The position numbers were made by a program, and so were the translations under genes. From the NCBI GenBank assembly GCA_900696645.1, contig CAADGV010000026.1, positions 69,671 to 133,670 of the forward strand: a DNA stretch of 64,000 nucleotides. The letters run 5' to 3'. Below are positions 45,426 to 55,548 of the stretch, piece by piece (the stretch's first letter is position 1; each line of letters opens with the position of its first letter). A model generated the notes under the pieces. It was not told the origin of the DNA. It saw only the letters and a list, made by a program, of their open reading frames with translations, and made no database searches. Origin of the DNA: an uncultured Chlorobiota bacterium (GTDB lineage: Bacteria; Bacteroidota; Ignavibacteria; UBA10030; UBA6906).

Positions 45426-46916
45426 ATGTATCGAGCAGTTACATGGGCGGTTGTATGCTTAACTTTTTTGAGTTCTGAGTCCATGGCACAATCCTTACCG
45501 AATACTAATCTTACCGTTGCCAACTCCGTCGCGTTTACACCAACATGGGTGAAGGATGCAGTCTTCTATCAGATATTCCCCGAACGCTTTGCAAACGGGA
45601 ACAGAGAACTCGACCCGCCGAATGTTGAACCGTGGGGCCGCGTTCCGAAATCAAAAAGTTACTTCGGCGGCGACTTGCAGGGCATCATCAATCATCTTGA
45701 CTACATTTCCTCTCTCGGCGTCAACTGCATCTATCTCAACCCCATCTTCTGGTCCAACAGCAATCACAAGTATCACGCAAAGGATTATCTTCAGATCGAC
45801 CCGCATTTTGGGGATGAGCAGGTTTTCAAGCGTCTCGTAGATGAATGTCACGAGCGAGGTATGCGCATCATACTTGACGGAGTGTTCAATCACACCGGTG
45901 TCGACTTTTTTGCGTTTGAAGATATCAAGAGGAACGGCAAGAACTCAAAGTATCTGAACTGGTACAACATTTACAGTTTCCCGGTCGGGCCGCCTTCGAA
46001 GCCCAACTATGAATGTTGGTGGAATTTTGGTGATCTCCCGAAACTGATGACTCACAATCCTGAAGTCCGTGAGTACCTCTTTATGGTCACGGAACATTGG
46101 ATGAGTTTTGGGATCGATGGCTGGCGGCTCGACGTACCAAATGAGATTCCCCACCCGTTCTGGATTGAATGGAGGAAGTTGGTGAAAAGGCTGAATCCCG
46201 ATGCCTATATTGTTGGAGAGATTTGGGACGACGCTTCACCTTGGTTGCACGGCGATCAGTTCGATGCAGTAATGAACTACCGCTTCCGACGGACATGTCT
46301 TGATTTTTTTGTCGAACAGAAAACAACTCCATCGGAATTTGACGCTGCACTTGCAAAAATCCGAAATGACTATTCACCGGACGTTAATCTTGTCATGCAA
46401 AATCTCCTCGGCAGTCATGATACAGAACGCTTACTCACTCTCTGCAAGAACGACAAGGCAACAATGAAGCTTGCCTGGCTTTTCCAGATGACGTACGTCG
46501 GCGCCCCGATGGTTTACTACGGGGATGAGATTGGAATGACAGGCGGAAAAGATCCCGGTTCCCGTGGCACAATGATCTGGGATGAATCAAAGCAAGACCG
46601 GGAGTTGCTGGCAACAATGAAAAGATTGATTGCAATCCGGCATCAATACGGGGCTCTGCGGCATGGTGAGTTCGAGTCGTTTCTCACAGATGATGCGCGA
46701 TCCCTTTTTGGGTTCTTGCGAAAAAGCTCGGACGGCGAAGAAAATATTGCTGTTATTCTGAACAACGGCACATCAACGCAGACAGTCGAGATTGGTCAGT
46801 TGAAGCGCCTGCAGAACATGAGATGGAGACAGCTCTGGCCCGAAGAGGGAAGCATGAAGTCGACCACTGTTCAGTTGCCAAGAAACTCAGGACTCATCCT
46901 TCATGGAGCATCGTAA
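45426..46916 (+). CDS. Exported GH13 alpha-amylase/neopullulanase-like enzyme
   Basis: After a signal peptide (about 1-22) the 496-residue protein is a GH13 TIM-barrel glucan hydrolase. The catalytic triad is visible: D236 (GWRLD), E265 (VGEIWDD) and D332 (GSHDTE). Region I is DGVFNH (151-156). The AVFYQIFPERFANG and KYHAKDY segments recall the neopullulanase/cyclomaltodextrinase subfamily. It lacks a sorting domain, so it should act in the periplasm or outside by another route. It would cut alpha-1,4 bonds, and perhaps pullulan. It is the first gene after a LacI-controlled promoter and heads a run of glucan genes on the same strand. Confidence 0.92.
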   Translation: MYRAVTWAVVCLTFLSSESMAQSLPNTNLTVANSVAFTPTWVKDAVFYQIFPERFANGNRELDPPNVEPWGRVPKSKSYFGGDLQGIINHLDYISSLGVNCIYLNPIFWSNSNHKYHAKDYLQIDPHFGDEQVFKRLVDECHERGMRIILDGVFNHTGVDFFAFEDIKRNGKNSKYLNWYNIYSFPVGPPSKPNYECWWNFGDLPKLMTHNPEVREYLFMVTEHWMSFGIDGWRLDVPNEIPHPFWIEWRKLVKRLNPDAYIVGEIWDDASPWLHGDQFDAVMNYRFRRTCLDFFVEQKTTPSEFDAALAKIRNDYSPDVNLVMQNLLGSHDTERLLTLCKNDKATMKLAWLFQMTYVGAPMVYYGDEIGMTGGKDPGSRGTMIWDESKQDRELLATMKRLIAIRHQYGALRHGEFESFLTDDARSLFGFLRKSSDGEENIAVILNNGTSTQTVEIGQLKRLQNMRWRQLWPEEGSMKSTTVQLPRNSGLILHGAS

Positions 46917-46967
46917 GAGTAGAGACGAAACGCTTGATACATTGATGTACAAAGAGGAGGGAACGGT

Positions 46968-49700
46968 ATGAAATCGGGATTTATGTTTTTCGGGCTGGCT
47001 ACTTTGCTGGCATTCTCGGCCTTCGGCCAGGATAGCGTCGATGTGACATTCCGCTACAACATTGCCGGAACGCCCCCGGGCTTGAGTGTGCCGGGACAAT
47101 TCAACGGCTGGAACAACACGGCCTGGCCGATGTCGTACCAAGGCGGCACCCTCTGGACTCGGAACGCCCGGTTAGCTGTTGGTGGAAATCCGGGCGGCCC
47201 GATTGTTGGAGCGTACCAGTACAAGTTTTACTACACCGGCGCATCCCCTTGGCCTAATGATCCCCTGAACCATCATGTGAATCCCGGGGACAACGACAAT
47301 TCGTTTATCATAGTCAAAGATCCGACGATCTATCATTTTCTTCCAAATCAACGCACGGGAACTGTCAGCACCGCCCGCCCGACGATTTCTGCTTTCATCT
47401 TTCCGAAGGTCGGAACACCATTCGATACATCCCAGCTTGCGCTGACTATCGACGGCAATACTCTAACCGGAATCGGAAGTTCGTACGATTTTGCATCGAA
47501 GCAGATGAACTTCACCGTTCCCACCGATCTTGCCAACGGCGGGCATACAGTTATTCTGCAGGCAGGATCAACTCGCGACACAGTCAACTTTGTTGTACAA
47601 GTTGGCGGGCCGATTTATGCTCAGATTCCGGCTTATGCAAAGCACGGCGTCACGCTGCCCTCTCAAGCCTCGAATGATTCAGCAACATTTCGTTTGAGGG
47701 TTGGAGGGACGAACTTTGTCGCTGTCCGTGTTGCGCCGCTGGGGCAACCGGTTGCGAGTGAACCGCCCGTTATCATGAGAAAGAATTTGACTTCTGATGA
47801 TTGGTGGATCAATCTTTCGCTACCGCCCGGCACGTATGAGTATCAATTCCAAACCGGAAGCGGCAATCCGTTCAACGACCCGTGGGGGAGATTCAACGGC
47901 ACATACGGAACCCGCTTTACGATCGGGCCTGCCGGCCTTACTGCTGATGACTACGTCTGGCAATCCACCAACTATCAGCGTCCACCGCTCAATAAACTTG
48001 TTATTTATGAAATGAATCTTGCCGAATTTGTCGGCGGGTATCTCGGGCTTCCGTCAGGACAGATCGGGACGTTCACGCAACTTGCCGGAATGATGGGCTA
48101 CTTCGATTCGCTCGGCATTAACGCAATCGAACTCATGCCGATAAATGACTATGGCTTGATCGGGCGTTCCGGTTTCTCGTGGGGCTACGACGTCAGCCAT
48201 CACTTTGCACTCGAACCGGCGTACGGCACGCCGCGTGACCTTAAAGTACTGGTGGATTCGGCACATGCCCGGGGAATTGCAATCATTGTTGATGTGGTAT
48301 TCAACCACCTGAACGATCCGGGTCCGTTGTGGGCAATGCAGCCTGACGTAACCCTCAACCCCTACTTCAAGCTCTGTACTGACCTGCGTTTCAACGAAGA
48401 TCAGCTCTGTTTCTTCCGCGATATGGATCATTGGACGAATCAGACGCAGGAGTATGTGTACGAAGTGTTGAAGTTGTGGATTGACGAATACCGCGTGGAC
48501 GGGTTCCGCTATGATTACACGCAGGGAATCGGTTGGAATGTGAATGAACCGACGAGAGGAATTCTCGGCTGGGCCAACAGAATTGCTCAAGAGTATCAGG
48601 GGCAAATCTACCAAATTGCCGAACATCTTCCCGAAAGTCCTGCGCTCGTTTTCTACAGCGGAATGACCGGCGGGTGGCACGACAGTTTTCGCGATGAGAT
48701 TTTTGACGAAGCTCGCTTCCGCAATCGGTCGCTCATCAATTTCGAGAACCTCGTGATCGATCTCGGCGCGTATTCCGGTAATGATATTCCGGCAACGCCA
48801 TCATCCTATGCAAACAGAACCGAGCCTGTGAACGGAACGGTGAACCACGATGAGCAGTCGCTGATTTATGAGATGACGACCTTCCAGAGTGTTTCTCTCC
48901 CCGAAGCGTTATTGCGCGACAAGTTGTACGCGACATTCATGTTTGCTTCGCTCGGCATCCCGATGATATGGGAGGGGATGGAACACAGCGAGTCACGCGG
49001 TTGGCAGAATGAAAACCAGAAACTCTCGTACAGACCTGTGCAATTCAGTCTGCGGGGCACGCAACGCGGACAGGAACATTACGCGTGGTACTCAACTCTG
49101 ATACGCCAACGTAAACACAATCCGGCGTTGTATCAGGGAAATCTCGTTCGTCTCTTCCGCTACACACCTGAGAAGACGCTGGTGTGGGGATTTCAGGATC
49201 CGGGCACGAATGCCCGCTTCGTTGCCGTTGCCAATCTGAGCGGAGCCCAACAGACTATTACAAACGTACCATGGATAGGGTCTGGAACATTCTACGACAT
49301 TCTCGATCAATCAACGCTCGAAGTCAGCGGGGCCAACGTGGCAAACATGACAATTCCCGCATATACGGCACGTTGCTACTCGAGTCTGCCGGACAGCGTT
49401 TTGCTTGATGTGAAGCCGGTGAACAACGATATCCCGACAGAATTTGCATTGAGTCAGAACTATCCGAATCCGTTCAATCCTTCTACTACAATCAATTTCA
49501 GAATCAAGGAAAGCGGATACACCACGCTCAAGGTATATGATGTGCTGGGCCGTGAGATACAATCGCTTGTACATGGCAACCTTCAGGCGGGGAATTATTC
49601 TGTAGAGTTTGCTGCCCGCAATCTTTCGAGCGGCGTGTATCTGTACCGGCTGACATCGGGTGGATTCAGCGAAATCAGGAAAATGATGTTGACGAAGTAA
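46968..49700 (+). CDS. Exported GH13 enzyme with CBM48-like domains and T9SS sorting domain
   Basis: GGAGGG precedes the ATG. After a signal peptide (1-20) come two CBM48/E-set beta-sandwiches (about 25-120, and 240-320), with an intermediate region near 135-215. The GH13 catalytic barrel follows with D516 (DGFRYD), E552 (QIAEH) and D628 (NHDE), plus region I DVVFNH (442-447). This arrangement resembles branching or isoamylase-type enzymes. The end is a complete T9SS type-A domain (LSQNYPNPFNPSTTINF, LKVYDVLGREIQSLV, SSGVYLYRLTSGG). It is thus predicted to be carried to the cell surface to cut or debranch large glucan. It is 51 bases after the amylase gene. Confidence 0.92.
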   Translation: MKSGFMFFGLATLLAFSAFGQDSVDVTFRYNIAGTPPGLSVPGQFNGWNNTAWPMSYQGGTLWTRNARLAVGGNPGGPIVGAYQYKFYYTGASPWPNDPLNHHVNPGDNDNSFIIVKDPTIYHFLPNQRTGTVSTARPTISAFIFPKVGTPFDTSQLALTIDGNTLTGIGSSYDFASKQMNFTVPTDLANGGHTVILQAGSTRDTVNFVVQVGGPIYAQIPAYAKHGVTLPSQASNDSATFRLRVGGTNFVAVRVAPLGQPVASEPPVIMRKNLTSDDWWINLSLPPGTYEYQFQTGSGNPFNDPWGRFNGTYGTRFTIGPAGLTADDYVWQSTNYQRPPLNKLVIYEMNLAEFVGGYLGLPSGQIGTFTQLAGMMGYFDSLGINAIELMPINDYGLIGRSGFSWGYDVSHHFALEPAYGTPRDLKVLVDSAHARGIAIIVDVVFNHLNDPGPLWAMQPDVTLNPYFKLCTDLRFNEDQLCFFRDMDHWTNQTQEYVYEVLKLWIDEYRVDGFRYDYTQGIGWNVNEPTRGILGWANRIAQEYQGQIYQIAEHLPESPALVFYSGMTGGWHDSFRDEIFDEARFRNRSLINFENLVIDLGAYSGNDIPATPSSYANRTEPVNGTVNHDEQSLIYEMTTFQSVSLPEALLRDKLYATFMFASLGIPMIWEGMEHSESRGWQNENQKLSYRPVQFSLRGTQRGQEHYAWYSTLIRQRKHNPALYQGNLVRLFRYTPEKTLVWGFQDPGTNARFVAVANLSGAQQTITNVPWIGSGTFYDILDQSTLEVSGANVANMTIPAYTARCYSSLPDSVLLDVKPVNNDIPTEFALSQNYPNPFNPSTTINFRIKESGYTTLKVYDVLGREIQSLVHGNLQAGNYSVEFAARNLSSGVYLYRLTSGGFSEIRKMMLTK

Positions 49701-49721
49701 CTTACGGTCAAGAAATCTGAA

Positions 49722-52349
49722 ATGATAATGAGATTCTATCCTATTTGTTTCGGGCTGCTGCTGTTCGTAAGTTCTGCGGCTCAGCCGCGGGCATCTGCCG
49801 ATGGAGTAGTGTTCGAACTTGTCGATGCGGGATATACAGCGGTTTCGGTGGTTGGCGATTTCAATGGCTGGTCAAAAGATGAGACCGTCATGTCGAAAGA
49901 TGCCCGCAACCGTTGGGTCACGACTCGCAAAATGCTACCGGGCATCTACCAGTACTTATTCTACGTGAACAGAGACAGATACGTGAATGATCCCGCCAAT
50001 CCTGTTCTTGTCGACAACTACAATAACTCCGGCAAGAATTCCGTCTTTGTGTTGACGGAAGAGAACACCATCGAGTTGACTTCGACGCCTCCTGTTCCGA
50101 AATCAAATCCGACTGATCAATATCCCAAAGACCCGAATCGAAAGTCCGTTTATCTGAATATCATCTGGCATCAGCATCAGCCGCTGTACCTGAACCCCGC
50201 AACTGATCAACTTGAGGGCCCATGGGTTCGTACGCACGCCACGAAGGATTACTTCGACATGACGGCGATGCTGGAGAACTACCCCAACATTCATTGCACG
50301 GTGAATCTTACCTCGTCGTTGCTGTTTCAGTTGCAAGAGTACTACGTGAACAGGCTGAAGCCGTTTGTCGATGTTCGGAGAAACAGAATCAACGTCAGCG
50401 CTTTTCTTCGGACATGGAAGGGGAAGACGGATCCGTGGATCGATCTTATGCTGACTCCCACATCCCGATTCAGAAAGAAGGAGATTGATGTTCTCATTCA
50501 CAACACGTGGAATGCATTCGGCATCAGTGAAGTTCAAATCGGACGGTTTCCTGAGTACGACGCATTGAAGACGAAAATCACGAACACCATGCGCCCCGGC
50601 TCAAATCCGTTCAACGAACAGGAAATGCGGGACATCAAATTCTTCTTCTATCTCGCTCATTTTGATCCTGATTTTTTGAACGGGGCAGTCAAGCTTCCCG
50701 ATGGTTCTGTGTGTGACTTGAGCAGCTATGTAGAATTCCGGAAAGACGAACAGAGGTACTATCTCAAAAAGAGAATCACTGAAGCCGATTGTCAGCGCAT
50801 CGTCGTTGAGGCATACAAGGTGATGGCGAACGTCATCCCGATTCACAAGAAGCTGGCGTACAATCCGCAACGGCATACCGGACAGATTGATGTGATCACG
50901 ACTCCGTATTATCATCCGATTCTACCGCTAATTTACGATACCGAGCTTGCGCGCATCTGCCAGCCCAATGATGAACTTCCTGCTCGCTTCTCGTACCCGC
51001 AGGATGCGAATGCCCAAGTGGTAAAGGCAGTGAAGTTCTACAACGAAACCTTCGGCATTGCCCCGACCGGCATGTGGCCTGCTGAGGGATCTGTTGCGCA
51101 GCCGGTGTTAAGTATCCTGAGAAACAATGGTATTCTCTGGACTGCAACGGATGTCAAGGTTCTGCAGCGATCCGAGCCTGCCAATCAACCCAATACCACG
51201 CCGTATCGTTTCGATGCCGGAGTCGATGCATCGGGTGGGAAACTATCAATGGCAATTGTGTTCAGGGATACTGACCTGTCTGATAGGATCGGATTCAAGT
51301 ATCAGAATTACCGGGGCGAGGAGGCTGCCGAGGATTTCGTGCGTACAGTTCTTGCGATGGCGCCGCAAAAAGACGAACCCGATGTGATGATTACCGTAAT
51401 CCTTGACGGCGAAAATGCCTGGGAGTGGTACAGAAAAGATATTGATGCGAAGGAATTTCTGCATGCATTCTACCGCAAGCTCAGCAAGTTGTATGAGACG
51501 AATCAAGTTATCACAACCACAATGTCGGAGTATCTGTACGGAAATCCGAAGAGGGGCATTGCAGCACATCCGCTTGATGAACTTCCTGCTATGACAACAC
51601 TCTGGCCCGGCTCGTGGATCAACGCAAACTACGATACGTGGATCGGAGAAAAGGAAGAAAATATTGCGTGGGAGTATCTCTTGCAGGCCCGCCGTGATCT
51701 CGAACAGAGTGGATTGAAACAGCCTGATCCGGCAGCAAAGCCGCCAAAGAAGCACTCTAAGGCGTGGTACACATACATGGCGTACGAGGCAATGTATGCT
51801 GCTGAGGGCTCGGATTGGTTCTGGTGGTACGGAGATGATCAGTCGGCGCCTGCCGGAGACAAGCCGTTTGATGATGCGTTCCGTACTCATCTTAACAATG
51901 TGTACAAGTTTGCGCAACAGGCGGGAGCAAAAATCACTTCGCCCGGATTCGACCCGATTATTGTTGAAGAGCGGAGCGGAGGGCAGGGAGTTATGGCGCA
52001 AAGCAGAGCCGAGCAACAGCGGGTATTGTTTACGGTTGATGCCGCGTCTGTTACAGTAACCGATGCAATCTACATTGTGGGGAATTTGCGGGAGTTGGGT
52101 GAATGGACGCCCAATTCCGTAAGGATGTACGACGATGGAACACACGGCGACGTTACGGCGAGCGACGGGGTATGGTCGCTTGAGGTCGAGGTTCCTATCG
52201 GAATTCAGGTACAATACAAATACACAAACAGCGGCAGAAAGGGCGAGTGGGTTCCGAGTGAGGAATTTCCTTCTGCGCATCGTTCGTTGCGCATCAACGA
52301 GCAATCAAGTTCTGCCACCATCATTCAAGACATTTTCGGAAAGCAATAG
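49722..52349 (+). CDS. Exported GH57 glucan hydrolase with CBM48 and CBM20 modules
   Basis: The 875 residues carry a signal peptide, an N-terminal CBM48-like domain (30-110, with VVGDFNGWSKD), a GH57 barrel and a C-terminal CBM20-like domain (about 765-865, ending with YKYTNSGRKGEW). GH57 region 1 is H150-Q-H-Q-P154; the nucleophile is E455 in GMWPAEGS; the acid is D562 in ILDGENAWEWY. Such enzymes are amylases or amylopullulanases. There is no T9SS sorting domain, so it probably stays in the periplasm, unlike the GH13 gene upstream. It sits 21 bases after that gene and 3 bases before the next, indicating one operon. Confidence 0.92.
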   Translation: MIMRFYPICFGLLLFVSSAAQPRASADGVVFELVDAGYTAVSVVGDFNGWSKDETVMSKDARNRWVTTRKMLPGIYQYLFYVNRDRYVNDPANPVLVDNYNNSGKNSVFVLTEENTIELTSTPPVPKSNPTDQYPKDPNRKSVYLNIIWHQHQPLYLNPATDQLEGPWVRTHATKDYFDMTAMLENYPNIHCTVNLTSSLLFQLQEYYVNRLKPFVDVRRNRINVSAFLRTWKGKTDPWIDLMLTPTSRFRKKEIDVLIHNTWNAFGISEVQIGRFPEYDALKTKITNTMRPGSNPFNEQEMRDIKFFFYLAHFDPDFLNGAVKLPDGSVCDLSSYVEFRKDEQRYYLKKRITEADCQRIVVEAYKVMANVIPIHKKLAYNPQRHTGQIDVITTPYYHPILPLIYDTELARICQPNDELPARFSYPQDANAQVVKAVKFYNETFGIAPTGMWPAEGSVAQPVLSILRNNGILWTATDVKVLQRSEPANQPNTTPYRFDAGVDASGGKLSMAIVFRDTDLSDRIGFKYQNYRGEEAAEDFVRTVLAMAPQKDEPDVMITVILDGENAWEWYRKDIDAKEFLHAFYRKLSKLYETNQVITTTMSEYLYGNPKRGIAAHPLDELPAMTTLWPGSWINANYDTWIGEKEENIAWEYLLQARRDLEQSGLKQPDPAAKPPKKHSKAWYTYMAYEAMYAAEGSDWFWWYGDDQSAPAGDKPFDDAFRTHLNNVYKFAQQAGAKITSPGFDPIIVEERSGGQGVMAQSRAEQQRVLFTVDAASVTVTDAIYIVGNLRELGEWTPNSVRMYDDGTHGDVTASDGVWSLEVEVPIGIQVQYKYTNSGRKGEWVPSEEFPSAHRSLRINEQSSSATIIQDIFGKQ

Positions 52350-52352
52350 TTT

Positions 52353-54296
52353 ATGGGGAAAACCTACTCCGGGGCGAACGCCCTGGATTTGTTGGAAGAA
52401 GCTCTACTGAAGAAGAGAAGAGAGACTGAGAAGAAGAAGTTCAAGTACACGGTACCATCTCTGTGGTTGTCGGATGAAGGGACTCCAAAGAGAGTTGCTG
52501 TTAGTCCATTCGATTTCTTCCTCGATGCGGTCCGTAAAGCGAAGAAGGCAAAACAACCTCCGAAACCAAAGGCAACGGGCGGTGAGTGGAGCAGGAATGC
52601 AGTCATCTACAACATGTTCGTCCGGACGACGACGGCGTTCGATCATGATGGAAACGGAAAACTCGACCTGCCTGCCAATAGTCAGGGCTTTCGGGAAACG
52701 GGAACATTCCTGAAAGCGATTGCCATGCTGCCGTACATCAAACGGCTGGGCGCAAACACGATCCATCTTCTTCCCATAACATCAATTGGGCACGACGGCA
52801 ATAAAGGAACCCTCGGATCGCCCTATGCCATTCGTAATCCATACGAACTCGACGAGAACCTGTCAGAGCCTGCGTTGGGGCTCGATGCCAAAACGGAATT
52901 CAAGGCGTTTGTCGAAGCGGCGCACAATATGGGGTTTCGTGTGGTTGTAGAATTCGTTTTCCGAACGGCGGCAAAAGACGCCGATTGGGTAAAGGAACAT
53001 CCCGAATGGATGTACTGGATTAAGGAGGAAATCCAGTTGCGTGACTCGTCACATCATGATGAATCGCGCTACGGTTCGCCGATATTTACCAGTCAGGAGT
53101 TGGATCACATTCACCATCAGGTACGCGAGCATCGCTTCGATAATCTGATTCCTCCGCATCAGGTGTATCGGGACTTTTTCACACCCCCTCCTCATCCCGA
53201 TCATGTTGCAAAAGAGAACGGTCGCTACATCGGCGTGCTGCCCGACGGCAAGCGCGTGAAAATCCCCGGAGCATTCGCCGATTGGCCGCCTGATGACAAT
53301 CAGCCGCCGTGGGGCGACGTGACGTACCTGCGCATGTATGAACATCCGGAGTTCAACTACATAGCGTACAACACAATCAGGATGTACGACACGCGGCTTG
53401 CCCAGCCCCAGTATATCAATCGCCCTTTGTGGGACCGGATTGTGGGAATCATTCCCTACTACCAGCGTGAGTTTCATATTGACGGCGTGATGATCGATAT
53501 GGGACATGCTTTGCCGATGGCACTGAAAAAGGAGATGGTTGACACGGCGCGCACGAACGATCCTGACTTTGCATTTTGGGATGAGAATTTCGCAATCTCG
53601 CGCCACAGCAGGGAGGAAGGATACAATGCCGTTTTCGGATTTCTATGGATCGACGAACATCATCCTTCAAAAATCAAAGCATTCTGCCGCCGCGCAGCGA
53701 GTGAAGGGTTTGCAGTTCCTTTCTTTGCAACTCCCGAGAATCACAACACGCCACGGGCAGCTTCACGTCCGGGCGGACTTGCATACTCGAAGTGGGCGAT
53801 TGTTGTCAACAGCTTTCTGCCCGGCATTCCATTCATACATTCGGGCTACGAACTCGGCGAGACATATCCTATCAATACGGGTTTGGATTTTACGTTCGAA
53901 CAACTCAAGCAGTTGCCGTCGGAGAAGCTTCCACTCTTCAGTGAGTACGCGTATAACTGGCTCAACAAACACCATATCTCGGCATGGGTTGCGAAGGTAC
54001 TTGCAATACGGAAGAAGTACGAACACTTCATTGTCGATGACAATCCGCAGTCGTTCACGATGTTGCATGATCATAACGAGCATATTCTTGCGTTTGCGCG
54101 GGTCGCAGAGAAACCCGCGCAACGGGTTGCAGTTGTGACGAACACTAACTATCATGGGTCAGAACACGCGACACTGAAACTGGACACATCAAAGAAGTCG
54201 GTCAGTGATTTACTCTGCTCAGGCAAATACGGTGTGCATGACGGTCATGTTCGTGTGACGCTTCAGCCCGGACAGTGCCTCGTGTTCGAATACTGA
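52353..54296 (+). CDS. Cytoplasmic GH13 enzyme of the GlgE/maltosyltransferase type
   Basis: There is no signal peptide. The 647 residues show a GH13 fold with altered motifs. Region I reads VVVEFVFRTAAKDADWVKEHPEW, which matches the GlgE style (SPDHPWVKEHPEW) rather than the usual DVVxNH. Region II is DGVMIDMGH with the nucleophile as D382, but the usual arginine two residues before is methionine. The acid is E411 in WDENF. Region IV is TPENHNTPR, with HN in place of HD. The 639-residue Thermotoga maltosyltransferase is the closest known size. It could transfer maltosyl units among glucans inside the cell. It lies 3 bases after the GH57 gene. Confidence 0.8.
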   Translation: MGKTYSGANALDLLEEALLKKRRETEKKKFKYTVPSLWLSDEGTPKRVAVSPFDFFLDAVRKAKKAKQPPKPKATGGEWSRNAVIYNMFVRTTTAFDHDGNGKLDLPANSQGFRETGTFLKAIAMLPYIKRLGANTIHLLPITSIGHDGNKGTLGSPYAIRNPYELDENLSEPALGLDAKTEFKAFVEAAHNMGFRVVVEFVFRTAAKDADWVKEHPEWMYWIKEEIQLRDSSHHDESRYGSPIFTSQELDHIHHQVREHRFDNLIPPHQVYRDFFTPPPHPDHVAKENGRYIGVLPDGKRVKIPGAFADWPPDDNQPPWGDVTYLRMYEHPEFNYIAYNTIRMYDTRLAQPQYINRPLWDRIVGIIPYYQREFHIDGVMIDMGHALPMALKKEMVDTARTNDPDFAFWDENFAISRHSREEGYNAVFGFLWIDEHHPSKIKAFCRRAASEGFAVPFFATPENHNTPRAASRPGGLAYSKWAIVVNSFLPGIPFIHSGYELGETYPINTGLDFTFEQLKQLPSEKLPLFSEYAYNWLNKHHISAWVAKVLAIRKKYEHFIVDDNPQSFTMLHDHNEHILAFARVAEKPAQRVAVVTNTNYHGSEHATLKLDTSKKSVSDLLCSGKYGVHDGHVRVTLQPGQCLVFEY

Positions 54297-54305
54297 TACT
54301 TCACC

Positions 54306-55538
54306 ATGCGTCAATCACTCCTTTCATTCATATGCTTTGCCGTTCTGCTTGCATCCTTGTTCGGCGGATGCAGGAGGGAGCCCGACCTGAACCGCATCGT
54401 CATCTGGCACCAGATGCGTGTAGATGAACGTGTGATTCTTGAAGATCAGATGAAGCAGTTTATGGCGGCGAATCCGGGCATCTCTGTCGAGGCGATTTAC
54501 AAGGAGACGGAGGAACTTCGGTCGGGTTTCATTGTGGCCGCAATTGCGGGGCAGGGGCCTGACCTTGTCTACGGACCATCCGACCAGGTCGGGCCGTTTG
54601 AAGTGATGGAGATTATCGAGCCGCTGGAGTCTTTCTTTGAACAGGAGTATCTCGACAAGTTCATTCCGAAGGGTTTGACATACTACAACGGCCATCTTTA
54701 TCAAATTGCGGACAAGCTTGGCAATCATCTTACACTCGTCTACAACAAGAATCTTCTTACAACACCGCCGCAAACGGATGAAGAGTTGATCGAAACCGGC
54801 AAGAAACTCACAATCAGCAAAGGTGGGAAAATCGTTCAGTACGGCTTGTGCTGGAACTACACAGAGCCGTTTTTCTTTATTCCCTTCATGACAGGGTTTG
54901 GCGGTTGGGTGATGACGGACGACGGCGTTCCGACGCTTGATTCTCAAGGAACGATTGACGGGTTGAAGTTCATTCAAGATTTGCGTGACAAGTACAAGAT
55001 CATTCCGGGCGAAGCCGATTACAACATTGCCGATGCGTTGTTCAAGGACGGCAAGAGTGCAATGATTATCAACGGCGATTGGTCGTGGGCAGGGTATAAG
55101 AAGGCGGGAATCAACATCGGCGTGGCGCCGCTTCCGAAGATCGTCAGTACAGGGTTGTGGTGTGCACCGATGATTTCACCGAAGGGTTTCTCTCTCAACA
55201 CGAACGTCCCCAAAGGGAAACGTCCTCTCGTTATTTCGCTGCTCAAGTTCCTGATGCAACCGGAACTTCAACTCCAAACTGCAAAGCAACTGAACACAAT
55301 GCCGACTCGCGTTGAAGCCGTGAATTCTCATTTTGTACAGAATGACGATATTCTGAGGAACTCTGCATTGCAGATTGAGCGTGGCAGGCCGATGCCTGTG
55401 GTGCCCGAGTTGCGGGCTATCTGGGACGCGATGAGGCCGAGTTATCAGGCCGTTCTCGGCGGCTCAAAAACTCCCGAACAGGCTGCACGGGACATGCAGG
55501 CACTGGCGCTCCGAAAAATCAAAGAATTGAACGAGTAG
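54306..55538 (+). CDS. Maltose/maltodextrin-type ABC transporter, substrate-binding lipoprotein
   Basis: A lipobox ends at C22 (LFGGC), so the protein is a lipid-anchored binding protein. The 410 residues match the family-1 extracellular solute-binding (MalE) class: IVIWHQMRVDERVILEDQMKQF, GQGPDLVYGPSDQVGPF, YNKNLLTTPPQTDEELIETGKKL, and FKDGKSAMIINGDWSW. Its permease genes MalF and MalG follow at once (10 and 2 bases), so the three form the importer. The ATPase partner is probably the gene at 26739-27842. Ligands are likely maltodextrins, judging from the surrounding enzymes. Confidence 0.9.
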   Translation: MRQSLLSFICFAVLLASLFGGCRREPDLNRIVIWHQMRVDERVILEDQMKQFMAANPGISVEAIYKETEELRSGFIVAAIAGQGPDLVYGPSDQVGPFEVMEIIEPLESFFEQEYLDKFIPKGLTYYNGHLYQIADKLGNHLTLVYNKNLLTTPPQTDEELIETGKKLTISKGGKIVQYGLCWNYTEPFFFIPFMTGFGGWVMTDDGVPTLDSQGTIDGLKFIQDLRDKYKIIPGEADYNIADALFKDGKSAMIINGDWSWAGYKKAGINIGVAPLPKIVSTGLWCAPMISPKGFSLNTNVPKGKRPLVISLLKFLMQPELQLQTAKQLNTMPTRVEAVNSHFVQNDDILRNSALQIERGRPMPVVPELRAIWDAMRPSYQAVLGGSKTPEQAARDMQALALRKIKELNE

Positions 55539-55548
55539 CGGGATTCAC

